Source of the DNA: Lactarius indigo
Taxonomy: Eukaryota; Basidiomycota; Agaricomycetes; Russulales; Russulaceae
Length of the DNA stretch: 64,000 nucleotides
Assembly (NCBI GenBank): GCA_025766275.1
Contig: JAFKAC010000172.1
Location: forward strand, 1-64,000
Direction: 5' to 3'
Part shown: one piece after another, positions 10,342 through 22,436 of the stretch
How positions within the stretch are numbered: the stretch's first letter is position 1
How the letters are laid out: every line of letters starts with the position of its first letter
Notes under the pieces: model-generated
What the model was told of the DNA's origin: nothing
The model's database searches: none
Seen by the model: only the letters and a program-made list of their open reading frames with translations
Made by a program: the position numbers and the translations under genes

Positions 10342-11059
10342 TCTGGAGAGGTAGGGGTGGCGATGGTTTCTTTTCATGGGACGTTAGCTTTGGTAGGACC
10401 TCAGGAGGTGGTTATCGAAAGCGTTAGATAAGAGGTTGCACCAATGGGTGGTCGTTGAGGCGGCCGGTGGAGAGATCGGAGCGAGACGAGCGTGATGGAG
10501 ATGAGCGTTCATTAACGTTCATTTTCCACAGAGGCCTGACACCAGAGAGAGCTAGAAAGAAGAATTACGACTTGCTGGCCGACTTGCGCGCTGTTGAGCA
10601 AGTTAAGGTCCGACACCTCTGCGTGTTTATTATGTGAGCAATACCCCCCTCGTCACAGACCATCACATGACCGCGTTCTCAGCCCACTGGAGCGAGACCT
10701 TGACAGCCGCCACGACCACATATATCCCCACCAAACTACATCCGTCGTGCGTGTGTAGTTTTGATGTAATTTATGCTGTCATGATCGTGCCTTTGATTTG
10801 CTAGCGATACTTCAATGCGGGCCTCTTAGCTGTCACCGGCCTAAGCGCATTCGACAAAGAAAATTACGAATACTGTACGTCCCGCTTTCTTGTTTTTCAC
10901 GATTCGACCAGTACAGTGAAAATACAACCACGATTGCGAAGTGAATTTCCAGTCCACTGCGCAGGGTGGAACCTAGCTTCTCCATGCAGCGCTATCCAGT
11001 CTGCCAACCCTCCTTCCGTGCGAGGGTCCGCTCGTGCAGCTTGCTGCTCCCACCGCCCA
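10342..11059. other. Intergenic, no gene seen
   Basis: Lies between the PLK 5' end and the RRS1 remnant, which are transcribed divergently. It probably held both promoters. I see no conserved coding segment or repeat. Confidence 0.5.
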
Positions 11060-11440
11060 TGGCGCAGCTCCTGCACGTCAAGCCCCTCAAGCCCAAGCCC
11101 CTGACAAAGTGGCAACTGCTCCCGCGTGAGAAGGGCATCAACCTGAACCAGCACGTCGAGAAAATCTGGGATGACGAACGCCAGGCGTGGGTACCATGCT
11201 AGGGATGGAAAGGGAAGAACAGGGACGAGGAGAGACAGTAGCTACACAAGATGCCTGCTAACACAGGTGTGTCCCCTTTTTTTGTGTTTGCTGGGCAGGA
11301 GCTGAAATGTCACGACAACGTTGGGTTGGCTTCTACTAGATGTGGGATATGACCCATCCAAGGAGGCACAGGCGGAGCGGAAGGAGTGCATGGTGAAGAA
11401 CGAGCCCCAGCGCATGCAGAACCCCGCCCGGGTCGAGCAG
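11060..11440 (+). pseudogene. RRS1: RRS1 ribosome-biogenesis factor remnant
   Basis: RRS1 is a nucleolar protein needed for 60S ribosome assembly. Two parts of the family's conserved core can be read. The first, at about 11090-11230, is KPLKPKPLTKW, then REKGI, then KIWDDERQAWVPC, a TAG, and GWKGKNRDEE; the family normally has an aromatic residue or Arg where the stop falls. The second, at about 11355-11440, is YDPSKEAQAERKE followed by VKNEPQRMQNPAR. About 120 bases between them include a possible intron. The N-terminal part is too diverged to read and nothing after 11450 matches. This is a decayed gene next to the left satellite, so the island may have replaced its 3' end. The call rests on motif order recalled from the family, not on a search. 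Confidence 0.65.
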
Positions 11441-11639
11441 GGGTGGACGATGGACGACGGCGATGGCCACTGGCCCTCAGGTCAACCGTAAGTGGTATGT
11501 TGATCACACTCTCGCTACGACACGTATGAGTACGACGAACCTGGGCAAGTTCGGCCACATAATGGTGCAAGTTAGTGACAATGTGTATGTAAAAGCCCAT
11601 GTGCATATAGACCTTACAGGTTGTTGAAACCCATGTGGG

Positions 11640-14150
11640 CCCATCAAGCAAGAGTGAGCATATATCATGAGTGGGCCCATGGATAGAACTGCCAAGATAA
11701 ATGAATGGGCCAATTGTAGTAGCTGGGAAGTTTTGTCAATAGTATACAGTGGGCCCATGGTTAAACTCATTGAGAGCTGCCAAACACATTGAGTGGGCCC
11801 ACAATCAAGGCATAGTATAAATTGACCTATTACATTGGTGAAACCACATGGGCCCATGGATCGAACTGCCGAGATAAATGGATGGGCCAATTGGCACAGC
11901 TAGGAAGAGTTGTCAATATATTAGAATGGGCCCATTGTTGAGCCTACAAAGACCTGCCAAACATCTTGAGTGGGCCCATGATCAGGCAGGGTGTAAATTG
12001 ACCTATTACATTGGTGAAACCACATAGGCCCATCAAGTAAGAGGGGCATATATCATGAGTGGGCCCATGGATAGAACTGCCGAGATAAATGGATGGGCCA
12101 ATTGGCACAGCCAGGAAGAGTTGTCAATATATTAGAATGGGCCCATTGTTGAGCCCACAGAGAGCTGCCGAACATCTTGAGTGGGCCCATGATCAGGCAG
12201 GGTGTAAATTGACCTATTACATTGGTAAAACCACATGGGCCCATCAAGTAAGAGGGGCATATATCATGAGTGGGCCCATGGATCAAACTGCCAAGATAAA
12301 TGGATGGGCCAATTGGCACAGCCAGGAAGAGTTGTCAATATATTAGAATGGGCCCATTGTTGAGCCCACAGAGAGCTGCCGAACATCTTGAGTGGGCCCA
12401 CGATCAGGCAGGGTGTAAATTGACCTATTACATTGGTAAAACCACATGGGCCCATCAAGTAAGAGGGGCATATATCATGAGTGGGCCCATGGATAGAACT
12501 GCTGAGATAAATGGATGGGCCAATTGGCACAGCCAGGAAGAGTTGTCAATATATTAGAATGGGCCCATTGTTGAGCCCATAGAGAGCTGCCGAACATCTT
12601 GAGTGGGCCCACGATCAGGCAGGGTGTAAATTGACCTATTACATTGGTAAAACCACATGGGCCCATCAAGTAAGAGGGGCATATGTGATGAGTGGGCCCA
12701 TGGGTAGAACTGCCAAGATAAATGGATGGGCCAATTGGCACAGCCAGGAAGTGTTGTCAATATATTAGAATGGGCCCATTGTTGAGCCTACAAAGAGCTG
12801 CCGAACATCTTGAGTGGGCCCATGATCAGGCAGGGTGTAAATTGACCTATTACATTGGTAAAACCACATGGGCCCATCAAGTAAGAGGGGCATATATCAT
12901 GAGTGGGCCCATGGATCAAACTGCCAAGATAAATGGACAGGCCAATTGGCACAGCTAGGAAGAGTTGTCAATATATTAGAATGGGCCCATTGTTGAGCCC
13001 ACAGAGAGCTGCCGAACATCTTAAGTGGGCCCATGATCAGGCAGGGTGTAAATTGACCTATTACATTGGTGAAACCACATGGGCCCATCAAGCAAGAGTG
13101 GGCATATGTGATGAGTGGGCCCATGGATAGAACTGCCAAGATAAATGGATGGGCCAATTGGCACAGCTAGGAAGAGTTGTCAATATATTAGAATGGGCCC
13201 ATTGTTGAGCCCACAGAGAGCTGCCGAACATCTTGAGTGGGCCCATGATCAGGCAGGGTGTAAATTGACCTATTACATTGGTGAAACCACGCAGGCCCAT
13301 CAAGCAAGAGTGGGCATATGTGATGAGTGGGCCCATGGATAGAACTGCCAAGATAAATGGATGGGCCAATTGGCACAGCCAGGAAGAGTTGTCAATATAT
13401 TAGAATGGGCCCATTGTTGAGCCCACAGAGAGCTGCCGAACATCTTGAGTGGGCCCACGATCAGGCAGGGTGTAAATTGACCTATTACATTGTTGAACCC
13501 ACATGGCCCCATCAAGCAAGAGTGGGCATATATCATGATTGGGCCCATGGATAAAACTGCTGAAATAAATGGATGGGCCAATTGGCACAGCTAGGAAGAG
13601 TTGTCAATAGTTTAGAGTAGGCCTGCGGTTGAACTCATCGAGAGCTGCCGAACAACTTGAGTGGGCCCATGATCTAGACATAGTGTAAATGGACCTATTA
13701 CATCGATCAACCCTTGTGGGCCCATCAAGTAGCAGTGGGCATATATCATGAGTGGGCCCATGGATAGAACCGCTGGCATAAAAGGATGGGCCATGGACAC
13801 TGATTGGAAAAACTGCTGAGATAAACGAATGGGCCAATTGGCACAGCTTAGAAGAGTTGTCAATAATTTAGAGTGGGCCTGGGTTGAACTCATTGAAAGC
13901 TGCCGAACACATTGAACAGACCCACAATCTAGTAATAGTGTAAATAGACCAATTACATAGGTAAAACCCACGTGGGCCCATCAAGTAACAGCTGGTATAT
14001 ATCATTAGTGGGCCCATTGATAGAGCTGCCGAATAGCTCAGATTGGCCATGGACACTGATTGGCAAAACTGCTGAGATAAATGGGTGGGCCAATGGCCAT
14101 AGTCGTGAATTGCTGTTGATGGTTTGCAGTTGGCCCAGAATTGAATCACA
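11640..14150. repeat. Satellite array, 211-212 bp unit
   Basis: About nine well-preserved head-to-tail units (period 211-212 bp, e.g. starts near 12089, 12300, 12511, 12722, 12933, 13145, 13357) with degraded units at both ends. Each unit splits into five sub-units of about 35-55 bp that begin TGGGCC; several carry CTGCCGA or its decayed forms (CTGCCAA, CTGCTGA) about 15-30 bp later. Short open frames recur once per unit but follow the repeat period and are not genes. Confidence 0.95.
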
Positions 14151-14432
14151 GAGAGCTACTGACCATCCTCACTGGGACTACTTAAGCCCTACAATGTTCC
14201 TGCAAATAATACCGACGGTCCCAAATGGCCTCTACATCACCCTCATAGCACCTTTACTGAGTATCTTACATTGTGCTGGTGTCCTTTTTGGAGATCCCGA
14301 CTTTGTCATTTGAGTTGCCCATTATCCTTTATCATATCAACCAGCAATCTCTTCTGGGTGTACTTAAATTGCATCTGAATCAAGGCTGCTATATGCGTAC
14401 TATTTAAGTATTCGACACCGCTATATAATGTT

Positions 14433-15376
14433 CTACGCCTCAATATTGTCCAGCTCATCTACCATAGTGTCTACAACCTCACTCAAAGCAATCTCCCTCT
14501 CATAAATCCGCCAAGCTTGGACGTAGATCCGCCGAAGTCTTACAGCTTCGGCACGTAAGATCGACACCCGAGTTCCCAGGTCGTACTCTTCTTGCTAGAA
14601 AGAAACAATGGTCAGTTTTCACTATGCTAGGTTGACAATGTGGCGCACCAGCTCTGAAGGTGCTTCCTCCTGACCAACCTCACCTTCCTTTATCTCAGAG
14701 TTGCTGGGAGATGGGGCACGATCACCCCAATTCCAAGCTGTGCACGCAGAGTTAGAGACATATATAATCAGTAGAAATGAGACTTACTGCGAGCTGCCGA
14801 ATGGCTGCCGAAGGTCTCTCTGGCCTCGGTAGGTAGAGAGACGCCTGTCCCAGATCTTTCCTCCTGTGTTGGCACTGGGTCAATGCTGGGTTGTTGAGTC
14901 CCTAGAACCAGTGGGGCTTCCATCCTCGACGCAGGGTCAGTCCCCTGATCTTGGATGTCAGGTGAGGTCGGCATATCCTTGCCGAAGTTGTCTTGAGATT
15001 CTGGTGAAGGCAGCTTGTCCACACCAAAGTTGCGTTGTCCATGCGAAGAGGGTGACAAGGGTGACCCATCCCTGCCAATATTGTGTTGGCGTTGGGGGGA
15101 TGGTGACATATCCATGCCGAAACTATGTCGGCGTTGAGGAGAGGGTGACCCACCCATGCCGAAACTGTATTGGTGTTGAGGGGATGACAACCCACTCATA
15201 CCGAAGCTGCGTTGACTTTGAGGGGAGGGTGACCCATCCATGCCAAAGCTGTGTTGGCTTCGTGGAGAGGGCGACCCATCCATGCCAAAATCGTCTTGAC
15301 CTTCGGCAGATAATGGCGCATCTCTTCCGGTCACAAGCTGCCGAGTGTCAACCGATAGTGCAAGAAAAGGGTGAGA
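14433..15376 (-). CDS. Hypothetical protein: SPSP-repeat domain plus coiled coil
   Basis: Not a family I recognise. Three exons can be joined with proper GT/AG introns: 15376-14788, 14737-14649 and 14594-14433. Exon 1 encodes about eight imperfect repeats of roughly 17 residues with the pattern FGMDGSPSPQ. Exon 3 encodes a helix-rich tail (RAEAVRLRRIYVQAWRIYE, then a Glu/Asp-rich end) likely to form a coiled coil. A TCGGCAGC word sits at the exon 1 splice junction. It is divergent from the gene at 15624, with about 250 bp between their starts. The splice model is inferred from frame continuity. Confidence 0.55.
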
Positions 15377-15623
15377 CATAGCTAGCAAAGAAGTGGGACA
15401 GTTTGATGAGGCGGTGATAAGGGAGACTCAATGCGGAATGAGCCTATATATCTAGATTGCTTATTACGCAAGAGACACTCAAGATTCATTACTGTTTTTT
15501 GCTGAGTCAGGTTCCAGATTCCAGATCGGTAGTTTCGGCAGCTCGGCAGCATGCCGCTTGTTGACCTCGCTTCAATGTGGCAACGTAAACTGCCAACACA
15601 CTTTTTTCTTACCCACCAACGCC

Positions 15624-16463
15624 ATGAATTCCCTCCTCCATATTGCCGCTAGGGTTGAGGCCACTGTTGCAAGCTATGTCAGCGTTCGCGATGTTGCTGA
15701 CAGGGCTGAATGGGAACGCCGCTTTGAGGAAGAGAAGGTACGTACTTAATTCAATTGCAGTTTCCATCCAATCCCCATTTGAACTAGGTCCTCACGACGC
15801 GAGAGTTCAGGAGGCTCCGGCGAAATTCGGGGGACCTGCCGGCGCTACACCCAACGCTAGCCGCCTTGTATATCGTCCTCAATGCCAAGGGGGATTTGTC
15901 AGACATTGGCAGGGGGCACCCTTCAATTAACAAGCACAAATATTACCTGCCCAGTGCCAAATTCCCCGCCGACATCTCGCACCTATTGCCTCCAAATGAG
16001 GGCCGCTGGTGGGAGCACCTTGGTAAGTCACTGTTCACCTTTCCCTCAAACACAGTCTAAACCTCCACAGCTGCCGAGCATGGGGATGGGGGGGTGCCCG
16101 CTGGAAATGCAGCACCAAGTCCTACACCGCCACCACCACCACCACCTTCACCTCCTCGTCGGCACCTGCCGAAGGTGACGCTCATCATGGGCCCACCTCC
16201 TGAAGACTCAGAAGACAAGATGGAGGTAGACCAGCTGGAGGAGGTGAGCAATAATACTTCCCCATTTACGTTTTGTTTCTGATTAACTCCATAAGTCCTC
16301 TGAGCCTCCCTCAATCCACAAGAAGGGAAAGAAGAAGGCAGCTGGTTCGGCAGCTACCTCGAGGAAGCGCAAGCTTACTTCACCACCACCGCGCCGTTCC
16401 AAGAAGCGGAATGTGCCAGTCCGACTCCCTCCCAAAGTGATAGGAGACGAGTTGGAGAGTGAG

Positions 16464-16496
<33 letters not shown>

Positions 16497-17253
16497 TATG
16501 AATTTTCGGTGCGTAGTTATATATTTTCATTAAGATTCGGCTGAAAGAACTTGGTGATAGTGTGAAAGATGCATCAAGGCCAATGTGCACTGCGAGCCAC
16601 AGCCGACAGCTCCCTGCTTGCGCTGCCAAAGCAGCAAGGTGGGGTGCAGCTTGATGCCGCCAAACTCGAAGACAGGCAAGACCGATCAGCGCCACCTGAA
16701 GCCGGAAGTGGTGCGCAGGTACCGCATCGCTCAGTACAAGGTGCGGGAAGGAAAGCAGCCCGCAGCTGCATACAGGAAGACGTCGGAGGCGTCAGACTCG
16801 GCAGCATCGGCCTCAAGGTTGGTTGAGGGGCTGACGCTGTACAGCACGTCATCCAACGCAGCGTCTCCAGCTTCGCTGGCCCCCACGGCGCCTGACTCTC
16901 CCACCTCTCCCAACCCCTCTGCCACCGACACCACTGCCACCGCTACCGCCGCTGCAGCTGCCGGTCCCTCCGCTCCTGCTGCAGCTGCCGGTGCTGCCGA
17001 TGCCACCCCCGCGATCACTCCCTCCCTCCGTCGGCGCTTGCAACCTGCACGACGCCTTGTGCCAGTTGTGGAGGTGCCAATGCCCTCACACTTGGTTCTG
17101 TCATCCTCTCGGCAGCGTTCTGGGGTTTCGGCAGCTCAAGCACCTCAGGAAGTTCCTGAGCACAACTCTGCCGAAAGGATCCAACACCTGGAGATGAGGT
17201 TGGCGGATGTCGAGGAGAAATTGGAGGTGTTGATGAAAGGCAGTGGGGCATAA
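15624..17253 (+). CDS. Hypothetical Cys-cluster (Zn2Cys6-like) protein
   Basis: Five exons join in frame: 15624-15737, 15788-16022, 16071-16243, 16296-16508 and 16561-17253. The N-terminal part is helical (SLLHIAARVEATVASYVSV) and exon 2 ends in a hydrophobic/aromatic stretch (LLPPNEGRWWEHL). The middle is Pro-rich, then basic (KKGKKKAAG), then an uninterrupted Asp run. Exon 5 opens with six cysteines spaced C-x2-C-x6-C-x7-C-x2-C-x6-C (CERCIKANVHC ... CLRCQSSKVGC). This resembles a fungal Zn2Cys6 DNA-binding motif, but placed centrally. The C-terminus has an Ala/Ser-rich linker and a heptad-like helix ending EEKLEVLMKG. A nuclear DNA-binding role is an inference. The exon 3 acceptor overlaps a CTGCCGA word. 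Confidence 0.6.
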
Positions 17254-17493
17254 AAGGCTGATTAGGCCTTCATGTTTTCTGTTTCATCAAGTATAAGTTT
17301 TTGCAACACATCTGTATATCGACTACGACGAATGGACAATAGATACTACAATGAGGACTTGTGATACCATGAATTAGAGAGTGGATGGAGAAAGGTGATA
17401 CAAAGACTGCTAGCGACGCGCTCTCTTCCTAGAATACATATTGCTACCCCTATTGGGAACTTCAGGTTCTAGATACAACAAAGAAGTCATTAC

Positions 17494-19795
17494 TTACTGC
17501 GTTTGCTTGACCCGCTCTGTAGGCCGTGTTGAACGCCCTGAGCGCCGAGTCTCAGGCTGTGCATTTATGGTGGGGTTGCTGACTTTCTGACGCTTGGGGG
17601 GATGAGTATCGGCAGCTGTGTCGGGAACTGGTCTATGAGTGGTAGATGCCTCGGCAGCTTGATCCGCCCTTGAGCTTCCTGTTGTAGAGTGGCGTTGTGT
17701 GATAATGCGAGGGCGAGGGCGAGTGTGAGGGGGTGCAGCGTTGGGTGGGTGCGGAGATGGATCTCGATCTCCCTGTCCCAGCTCCTCACACACCTCGGCA
17801 CCATTTCCATGCCTTTGGCTGCTGGTGCTGTGGTGAGGGTGAGGCTTAAGGTGCGGAAAAAGATGGTAAGCATCTCCCATCAACACAAGGAGCTTACTTA
17901 CATCGCTTGGACCCCCAGCGCTGTCTTCTTGGCCATTACTGTCAGCCCCCTCTTTGGTTAGAGCATTTCCATCTCCAGGGGTTTCTTCATCATTTCCTTG
18001 TGCCTGACGCCCCCAGACATCTCTCATCTTGAAACGGAATGGGATCTCGCCGGCAGCTTGCCTTTGCGTCCAGTGTTTGAGCAATGCGTTGACATCCTCT
18101 TGGCGAATGTGATGGTACTGAGTGAGCGTAACACCGGCCGGCAGGTACTTGGAAAGGATGAAGTCACCTGGGGTCTCTTTCAGTCTGGCCCATGGGATTC
18201 TGCCCTTTCCCCCGCCCACGGCAATCTCTGATAAGTTCATAAGTGATAGGTCTACTACAAGCTGTAGCTCACTTACTGTACGTCTCGCCCATGAACCTGC
18301 CGATGAGGTACTTCCTGTACATGAGACCCTCGCGTTCGATGGCTTCCCATCTCGGCAGCATGGGATACCCATTCTTGTCTATCACCAGCTTGATAATTGG
18401 CGTTGCATCCTTCCCTTTTCCCTCCTCTTTGCTGTCATCGCTAGCATGGACTCCTATAAAGGTGCCGCATTAGCACACTTCCCTTGAAGCAAAATAGACT
18501 CCCACCAAAGGACTCGGCAGTCCATCTTGAGAAGTCCTCGACCATTGGGTCCCTCTGCCAGTCTTTGTGTCGTGATTTGAAGGACGTTCCACCCAATTCG
18601 TTATTGATGTCATGGCTAGGTAATAGGTCACTAGATTGTAAGTAGATAGAATTTGATACTCACAACATGATCGCCGGTTCGCCATCACTGTCGCAGTAGC
18701 CTGCTAATATGGCAACCCGTACACCATATTGGCGGTACATGGACTCAGAAAAATCTCGCATGGTGTTGATACCATGTTTCCCAAACATCCTTGATAGGAC
18801 TTAGTTACTTCCCACACGATAGAGTGCTTGGCATGCACGTACCGCTGCTGCTGCCGAGGGGGAGCCTGTTGCTCTGTCCATTTCTTTGCTTCCGCTCTGT
18901 ACTTCACCCGTGTATGTTCATCTAATCTCTGGCTGATCACCTTGATGGACTTTTTGTAGCAACCAAGGTAGGCTGCCGATCCCCGCTTCGACCCAGACAT
19001 TTCGAGAGCCATCTTGTCAAGTTCCTTTCAGTGAACATCAACCAAAATGTCGTGATATGTCCATTTTCTGTGACGAAACTGGCATCGTCTTCGCTCCCGT
19101 CGGCACCTGTTATAAAGGAATCGGCGTACAAACTACGAAATATGAGAGCGGTACAACATTGTTGAGGCTAAAGCAAACGTACCATTTCTACGCCATCTCT
19201 ATTGAAGCCCACGCCTTGTCGCCAACTTTTCTTGATGCTGTCAACGGAAACTTGGATGATTTTGGACCGAGAATCTGGGTCGGCAGCTCGGAATGCAGCA
19301 ACGTGCCTCTGCAATATGTCGGTTTGTTCATCTGTTAGTTCAATACTCTGGCTTGAGTGTGAAGCAATGTCAATGGAGGGCGTCTGTGTAAACAACAAGT
19401 GTACCCACCTCGCTTGACCCATACTATCACTTTCTTCGTTTCCGGGAGCTACACCCTCTTGAGTGACCATGTCTAGATCGCCAGGTGCGATCGAATCCCT
19501 GTCCAAGGTCACATTTTAGCAGTCATACATTAGACCAGAATACACACCTCTCATTTTCTGTGCTACCTCCCTCCTCATCATCGGTAGGAACGCCCCTTCG
19601 AGCGATGACATGTAAATCACCAGAGATGATTGACACCCTATCGAAAGATAAATCTGAGCAGTTAGACTGCAGGCAAAAATTGTAGTCGCTGTCATCAGGG
19701 TCTTCAGAGTCTGAAGACTCAATGCCTGGCCCTTTGCGCTCAACCTCTTTGGTAGGCTTGGTAGGCTTTTTCATTTGTTTGCTGGTGTTCGGCAT
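17494..19795 (-). CDS. Hypothetical protein of the transposon-island type, multi-exon
   Basis: Exons are recognised by continuous sense sequence. Exon 1 runs from 19795 and is Lys-rich then Asp/Ser/Glu-rich (SSDSEDPDDSD). An exon near 19400-19170 reads ELTDEQTDILQRHVAAFRAA and IKKSWRQGVGFNRDGVE. A segment near 18960-18830 reads RVKYRAEAKKWTEQQAPP. One near 18780-18670 reads MRDFSESMYRQYGVRVAILAG, one near 18620-18520 INNELGGTSFKSRHKDWQRDP, and one near 18450-18270 IIKLVIDKNGYPMLPRWE. The last, 18230-17494, is a long Pro/His/Arg-rich tail. Parts resemble uncharacterised proteins that recur in KDZ-rich regions of agaricomycete genomes, from memory only. No catalytic motif is seen. Its start is 138 bp from the E2 insertion, divergent from the TET/JBP gene. 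Exact splice sites were not resolved. Confidence 0.55.
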
Positions 19796-19933
19796 CGGGA
19801 AGGTAGGTTTTTCAAGAGGGATAGACTTAAGGTCTAAAGGTTCGGCAGCTTTAAGGCATTATATCACGTGCCAACTTGTGCTCGGCAGCGTGGGATTGTT
19901 TATCGGGAGCTCAACTCCCACGGAATCCGCATG
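19796..19933. promoter_or_regulatory. Left half of divergent promoter split by E2
   Basis: This spacer joins to 27756-27806 when E2 is removed. It separates the minus-strand gene starting at 19795 from the TET/JBP gene. It contains TCGGCAGC-type words near 19842 and 19881. Confidence 0.5.
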
Positions 19934-20442
19934 TGTTACGATACGGACTTGGTGACTCATTATACACGACTCATGACCGGTTATGACTACGGTCCGGTAT
20001 CAGTATTAGTCATGGACTCTTACATCGCATCAGTCAGCATAGTAGTTCGCATGTGATTGTGACTCATGTATGACTCATTCCTAGGATAGCCGTACTAGGG
20101 TTCGAGCTAGTTACGCTATTGGTTATTTACTGTTCCAGCGGCGCTTTAAAGCCCGCGCGTATCTGTATAAATAGTCGACTCAGAAGACCAAGAGTCTCCA
20201 TCTTGGTCTTCTTCAATCCACCACTTGACTCGTCCTCTATTTGCCTTAGTCTCGGACTAAGTGTGCTTTCACTTGTATCCATCTATCGGATACTCCTTCT
20301 TCACCTTTAGCTGCAGCGTGCGCCTGAGTGCCCCTGTTCAGCTCGCGTTGGGTTGACACGTGATCCCCATTCGCTTACCTTTCGCTAAGTCGATTACGCC
20401 TCTCTCAAGTCCAAGTCGGACTGACGCCGGTGGAGCGTAACA
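19934..20442 (+). repeat. E2 5' LTR
   Basis: Starts TGTTACG and ends GTAACA. TATAAATA is at 20166-20173 and the predicted transcript start ATCTTGGTCTT is at 20200-20210, again 34 nt apart. U3 carries ATGACTA (19983-19989) paired with TAGTCAT (20007-20013). Confidence 0.95.
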
Positions 20443-20444
20443 TT

Positions 20445-20455
20445 AAGACCAAGAT
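20445..20455 (+). promoter_or_regulatory. E2 self-priming primer-binding site
   Basis: AAGACCAAGAT, two bases after the LTR, is the exact complement of 20200-20210. Confidence 0.8.
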
Positions 20456-20462
20456 CCTCATC

Positions 20463-22436
20463 GTGGCGTATTCGACTAGAGACCAGTGGACGTCCTTTCG
20501 TCCCTATCATATTGAACGACGAGGAGATCGCAACGTACCCACAAGATTCCTAGGAGCAGCTCAGTGGAGAGAAAGAGGAGAAGACACCGGATATTTCGTA
20601 GAATTTAACGGTCCTAACCGTTTTCGACCCGTTGAGTTTAACTTCGAGCATCTCTGTTGGGTCGAGGTTACTTGGAACCCTATAGATCATCGCTGGGACA
20701 TCGTACGACCAGCAGGAAGAAATTACAATTGCGACATCGACGTGCGAGAGCTTAATAGCCGCGCAGACTACGGTCCCATTGACGGACAAGCACAAGAACA
20801 CACAGACGAAGGAATCAGTGGAGAAGAAGCGTCTGAAAGTCAGTCGCCAAGCAGAGGAACAACACCAGCAGAAGAAGCCAGTCTAGGAGCAATTGGCGAT
20901 CATATTATACAACGAACTGAGTCCCTTACCATTCACCAACCCGAACCCGAAGTAATTCACATTCATAGCCCAGCAGCCGCAATGGCAACTGCCACTATCA
21001 CACACGAAGAGCTGCAGCTCACCATAGAAGCAAGGGATCAGATAGCCCTAGAAGAACAAAGACGCATCGCCGAAGAATCAAGAGCTAATCTAGCTCCTAT
21101 TAATCCCTACACCGGCCACCGAATGACCGAAGACGATGTAGCAATCCATCGTGCAATTGGGCCCGATGTCGCTGACCCCCCCAGCGGAGGAGGAGGACCT
21201 CCTAACGATCTACCAGGGGGAGGAGGAGGACCCCCATCTCGAGGACCCGGATTTGGGGGATTCCCCGGAGGATTCCCCGGAGGATTTCCAGGGGGACCAC
21301 CAGGAGGAGGACCTCCGGGAGGAGGATTACCAGGTGCAGGTCCTATTGTTCCCCCTCCAAGTAACAAGTTAGCTGGCGAAGCACCTACAGTATTCGATGG
21401 AGAACGCGCCAAGGTGGAGGCGTTCCTCACCCAATGGCATGTCTACTGGGGCATGAATGCCGACGAGGGCATCATGGCGACTCCATATCGACGTGCCCTA
21501 CTTTTCCTATCATACATCAAAGGCGTTAACGTCAGCGAATGGGTATTGGCGATGCTTACCTGGCTTAACGGCCAGATACAAGCCGGCATACCTCGAACTA
21601 GTGAAGGACTATGGAACGAAGTCACGCGCAGCTTTATGCAACGTTTCCGCAATACAATGGAACAGGAACAAGCTCAATACGAGCTCAAGAAAGGAGTCAA
21701 GATGATTGGGGGCAATTTAGATGAGTATTGCACCCAATTCGAACAGTTAATACGCCGCGCTCAGTACAGGCTTGACGATCCGCAAACGCTCGACTTATTC
21801 GCAAGCGGCTTACCAAAAGACCTATATGAAAAGGTCTACACCCTCGACAACCCCCGCAACTATCGCGAATGGAAAGAAGCAGCCACTACCCGGCAACAAC
21901 AGTATCTTCACCTAAAAGCGGTATTGAATAAGGGAGTCCCTCCAGGACAAGGACAAGGAAGACAACGACAACAACGACAATGGCAGGGACCACCGAGAAG
22001 TTCGTGGCAACCAAGGAATTTGCGAGATCCAAACGCTATGGATACCTCGGCGGACCGAATCAGAGGGCGACTCGCAGGAGCCGAAGACATACTCGCTCCT
22101 CGCCCTCCATACCGACCACGAGGAGGATTCCTCCAAAGAGGAGGAGGACGTAGTAACCAAAGGCCAGTCACATGTTATAACTGTAGAAAGGACGGACACA
22201 TGGCCCGTGATTGCAGACAACCGCGCGAAGAGTACCAACCCCAAGCATCAACTAGTCGATATATTGACACCGACTACCATCAACAAGAACCCGAGGTCGC
22301 TACCAGGGCGGTCCAAGACGTACCCCCTCAACAGCGCGCCAGCGATTGGCTTAACGGAGTGGCAGGAGAATCAGACGACGTAAAAGACATTATCCTCCAA
22401 CAGTTGTGGAAGAAGGAGGGTTTTCAGGACGCCTGA
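20463..22436 (+). CDS. gag: E2 gag
   Basis: Structural polyprotein, about 657 residues from the conserved GTG at 20463, which aligns with the GTG of E1 and E3 and is followed by A-Y-S-T-RDQW. No ATG occurs from the predicted RNA start (20200) to 20982, yet the protein is similar to the other two elements over that region. Features are an acidic/Ser middle, a Gly/Pro-rich hinge (GGFPGGFPGG near 21260-21310), the capsid core (FLTQWHVYWG) and a CCHC knuckle (CYNCRKDGHMARDC, near 22175-22215). It ends 12 bases after the GGGTTTT slippery site. Confidence 0.9.
   Translation: MAYSTRDQWTSFRPYHIERRGDRNVPTRFLGAAQWRERGEDTGYFVEFNGPNRFRPVEFNFEHLCWVEVTWNPIDHRWDIVRPAGRNYNCDIDVRELNSRADYGPIDGQAQEHTDEGISGEEASESQSPSRGTTPAEEASLGAIGDHIIQRTESLTIHQPEPEVIHIHSPAAAMATATITHEELQLTIEARDQIALEEQRRIAEESRANLAPINPYTGHRMTEDDVAIHRAIGPDVADPPSGGGGPPNDLPGGGGGPPSRGPGFGGFPGGFPGGFPGGPPGGGPPGGGLPGAGPIVPPPSNKLAGEAPTVFDGERAKVEAFLTQWHVYWGMNADEGIMATPYRRALLFLSYIKGVNVSEWVLAMLTWLNGQIQAGIPRTSEGLWNEVTRSFMQRFRNTMEQEQAQYELKKGVKMIGGNLDEYCTQFEQLIRRAQYRLDDPQTLDLFASGLPKDLYEKVYTLDNPRNYREWKEAATTRQQQYLHLKAVLNKGVPPGQGQGRQRQQRQWQGPPRSSWQPRNLRDPNAMDTSADRIRGRLAGAEDILAPRPPYRPRGGFLQRGGGRSNQRPVTCYNCRKDGHMARDCRQPREEYQPQASTSRYIDTDYHQQEPEVATRAVQDVPPQQRASDWLNGVAGESDDVKDIILQQLWKKEGFQDA
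22418..22424 (+). promoter_or_regulatory. E2 -1 frameshift site GGGTTTT
   Basis: Slippery heptamer in gag phase. The downstream ACCCA ... TGGGT at about 22436-22451 can form a 5-bp stem. Confidence 0.8.

Noticed and set aside
11490..11530. Decayed terminal inverted repeat of the island (TCTCGCT near 11508 against the complement near 48370)
   Set aside because: Only a few bases match convincingly; not enough to define ends without an empty-site allele.
12053..13588. Many 60-90-codon frames on both strands
   Set aside because: By-products of the 211-bp satellite.
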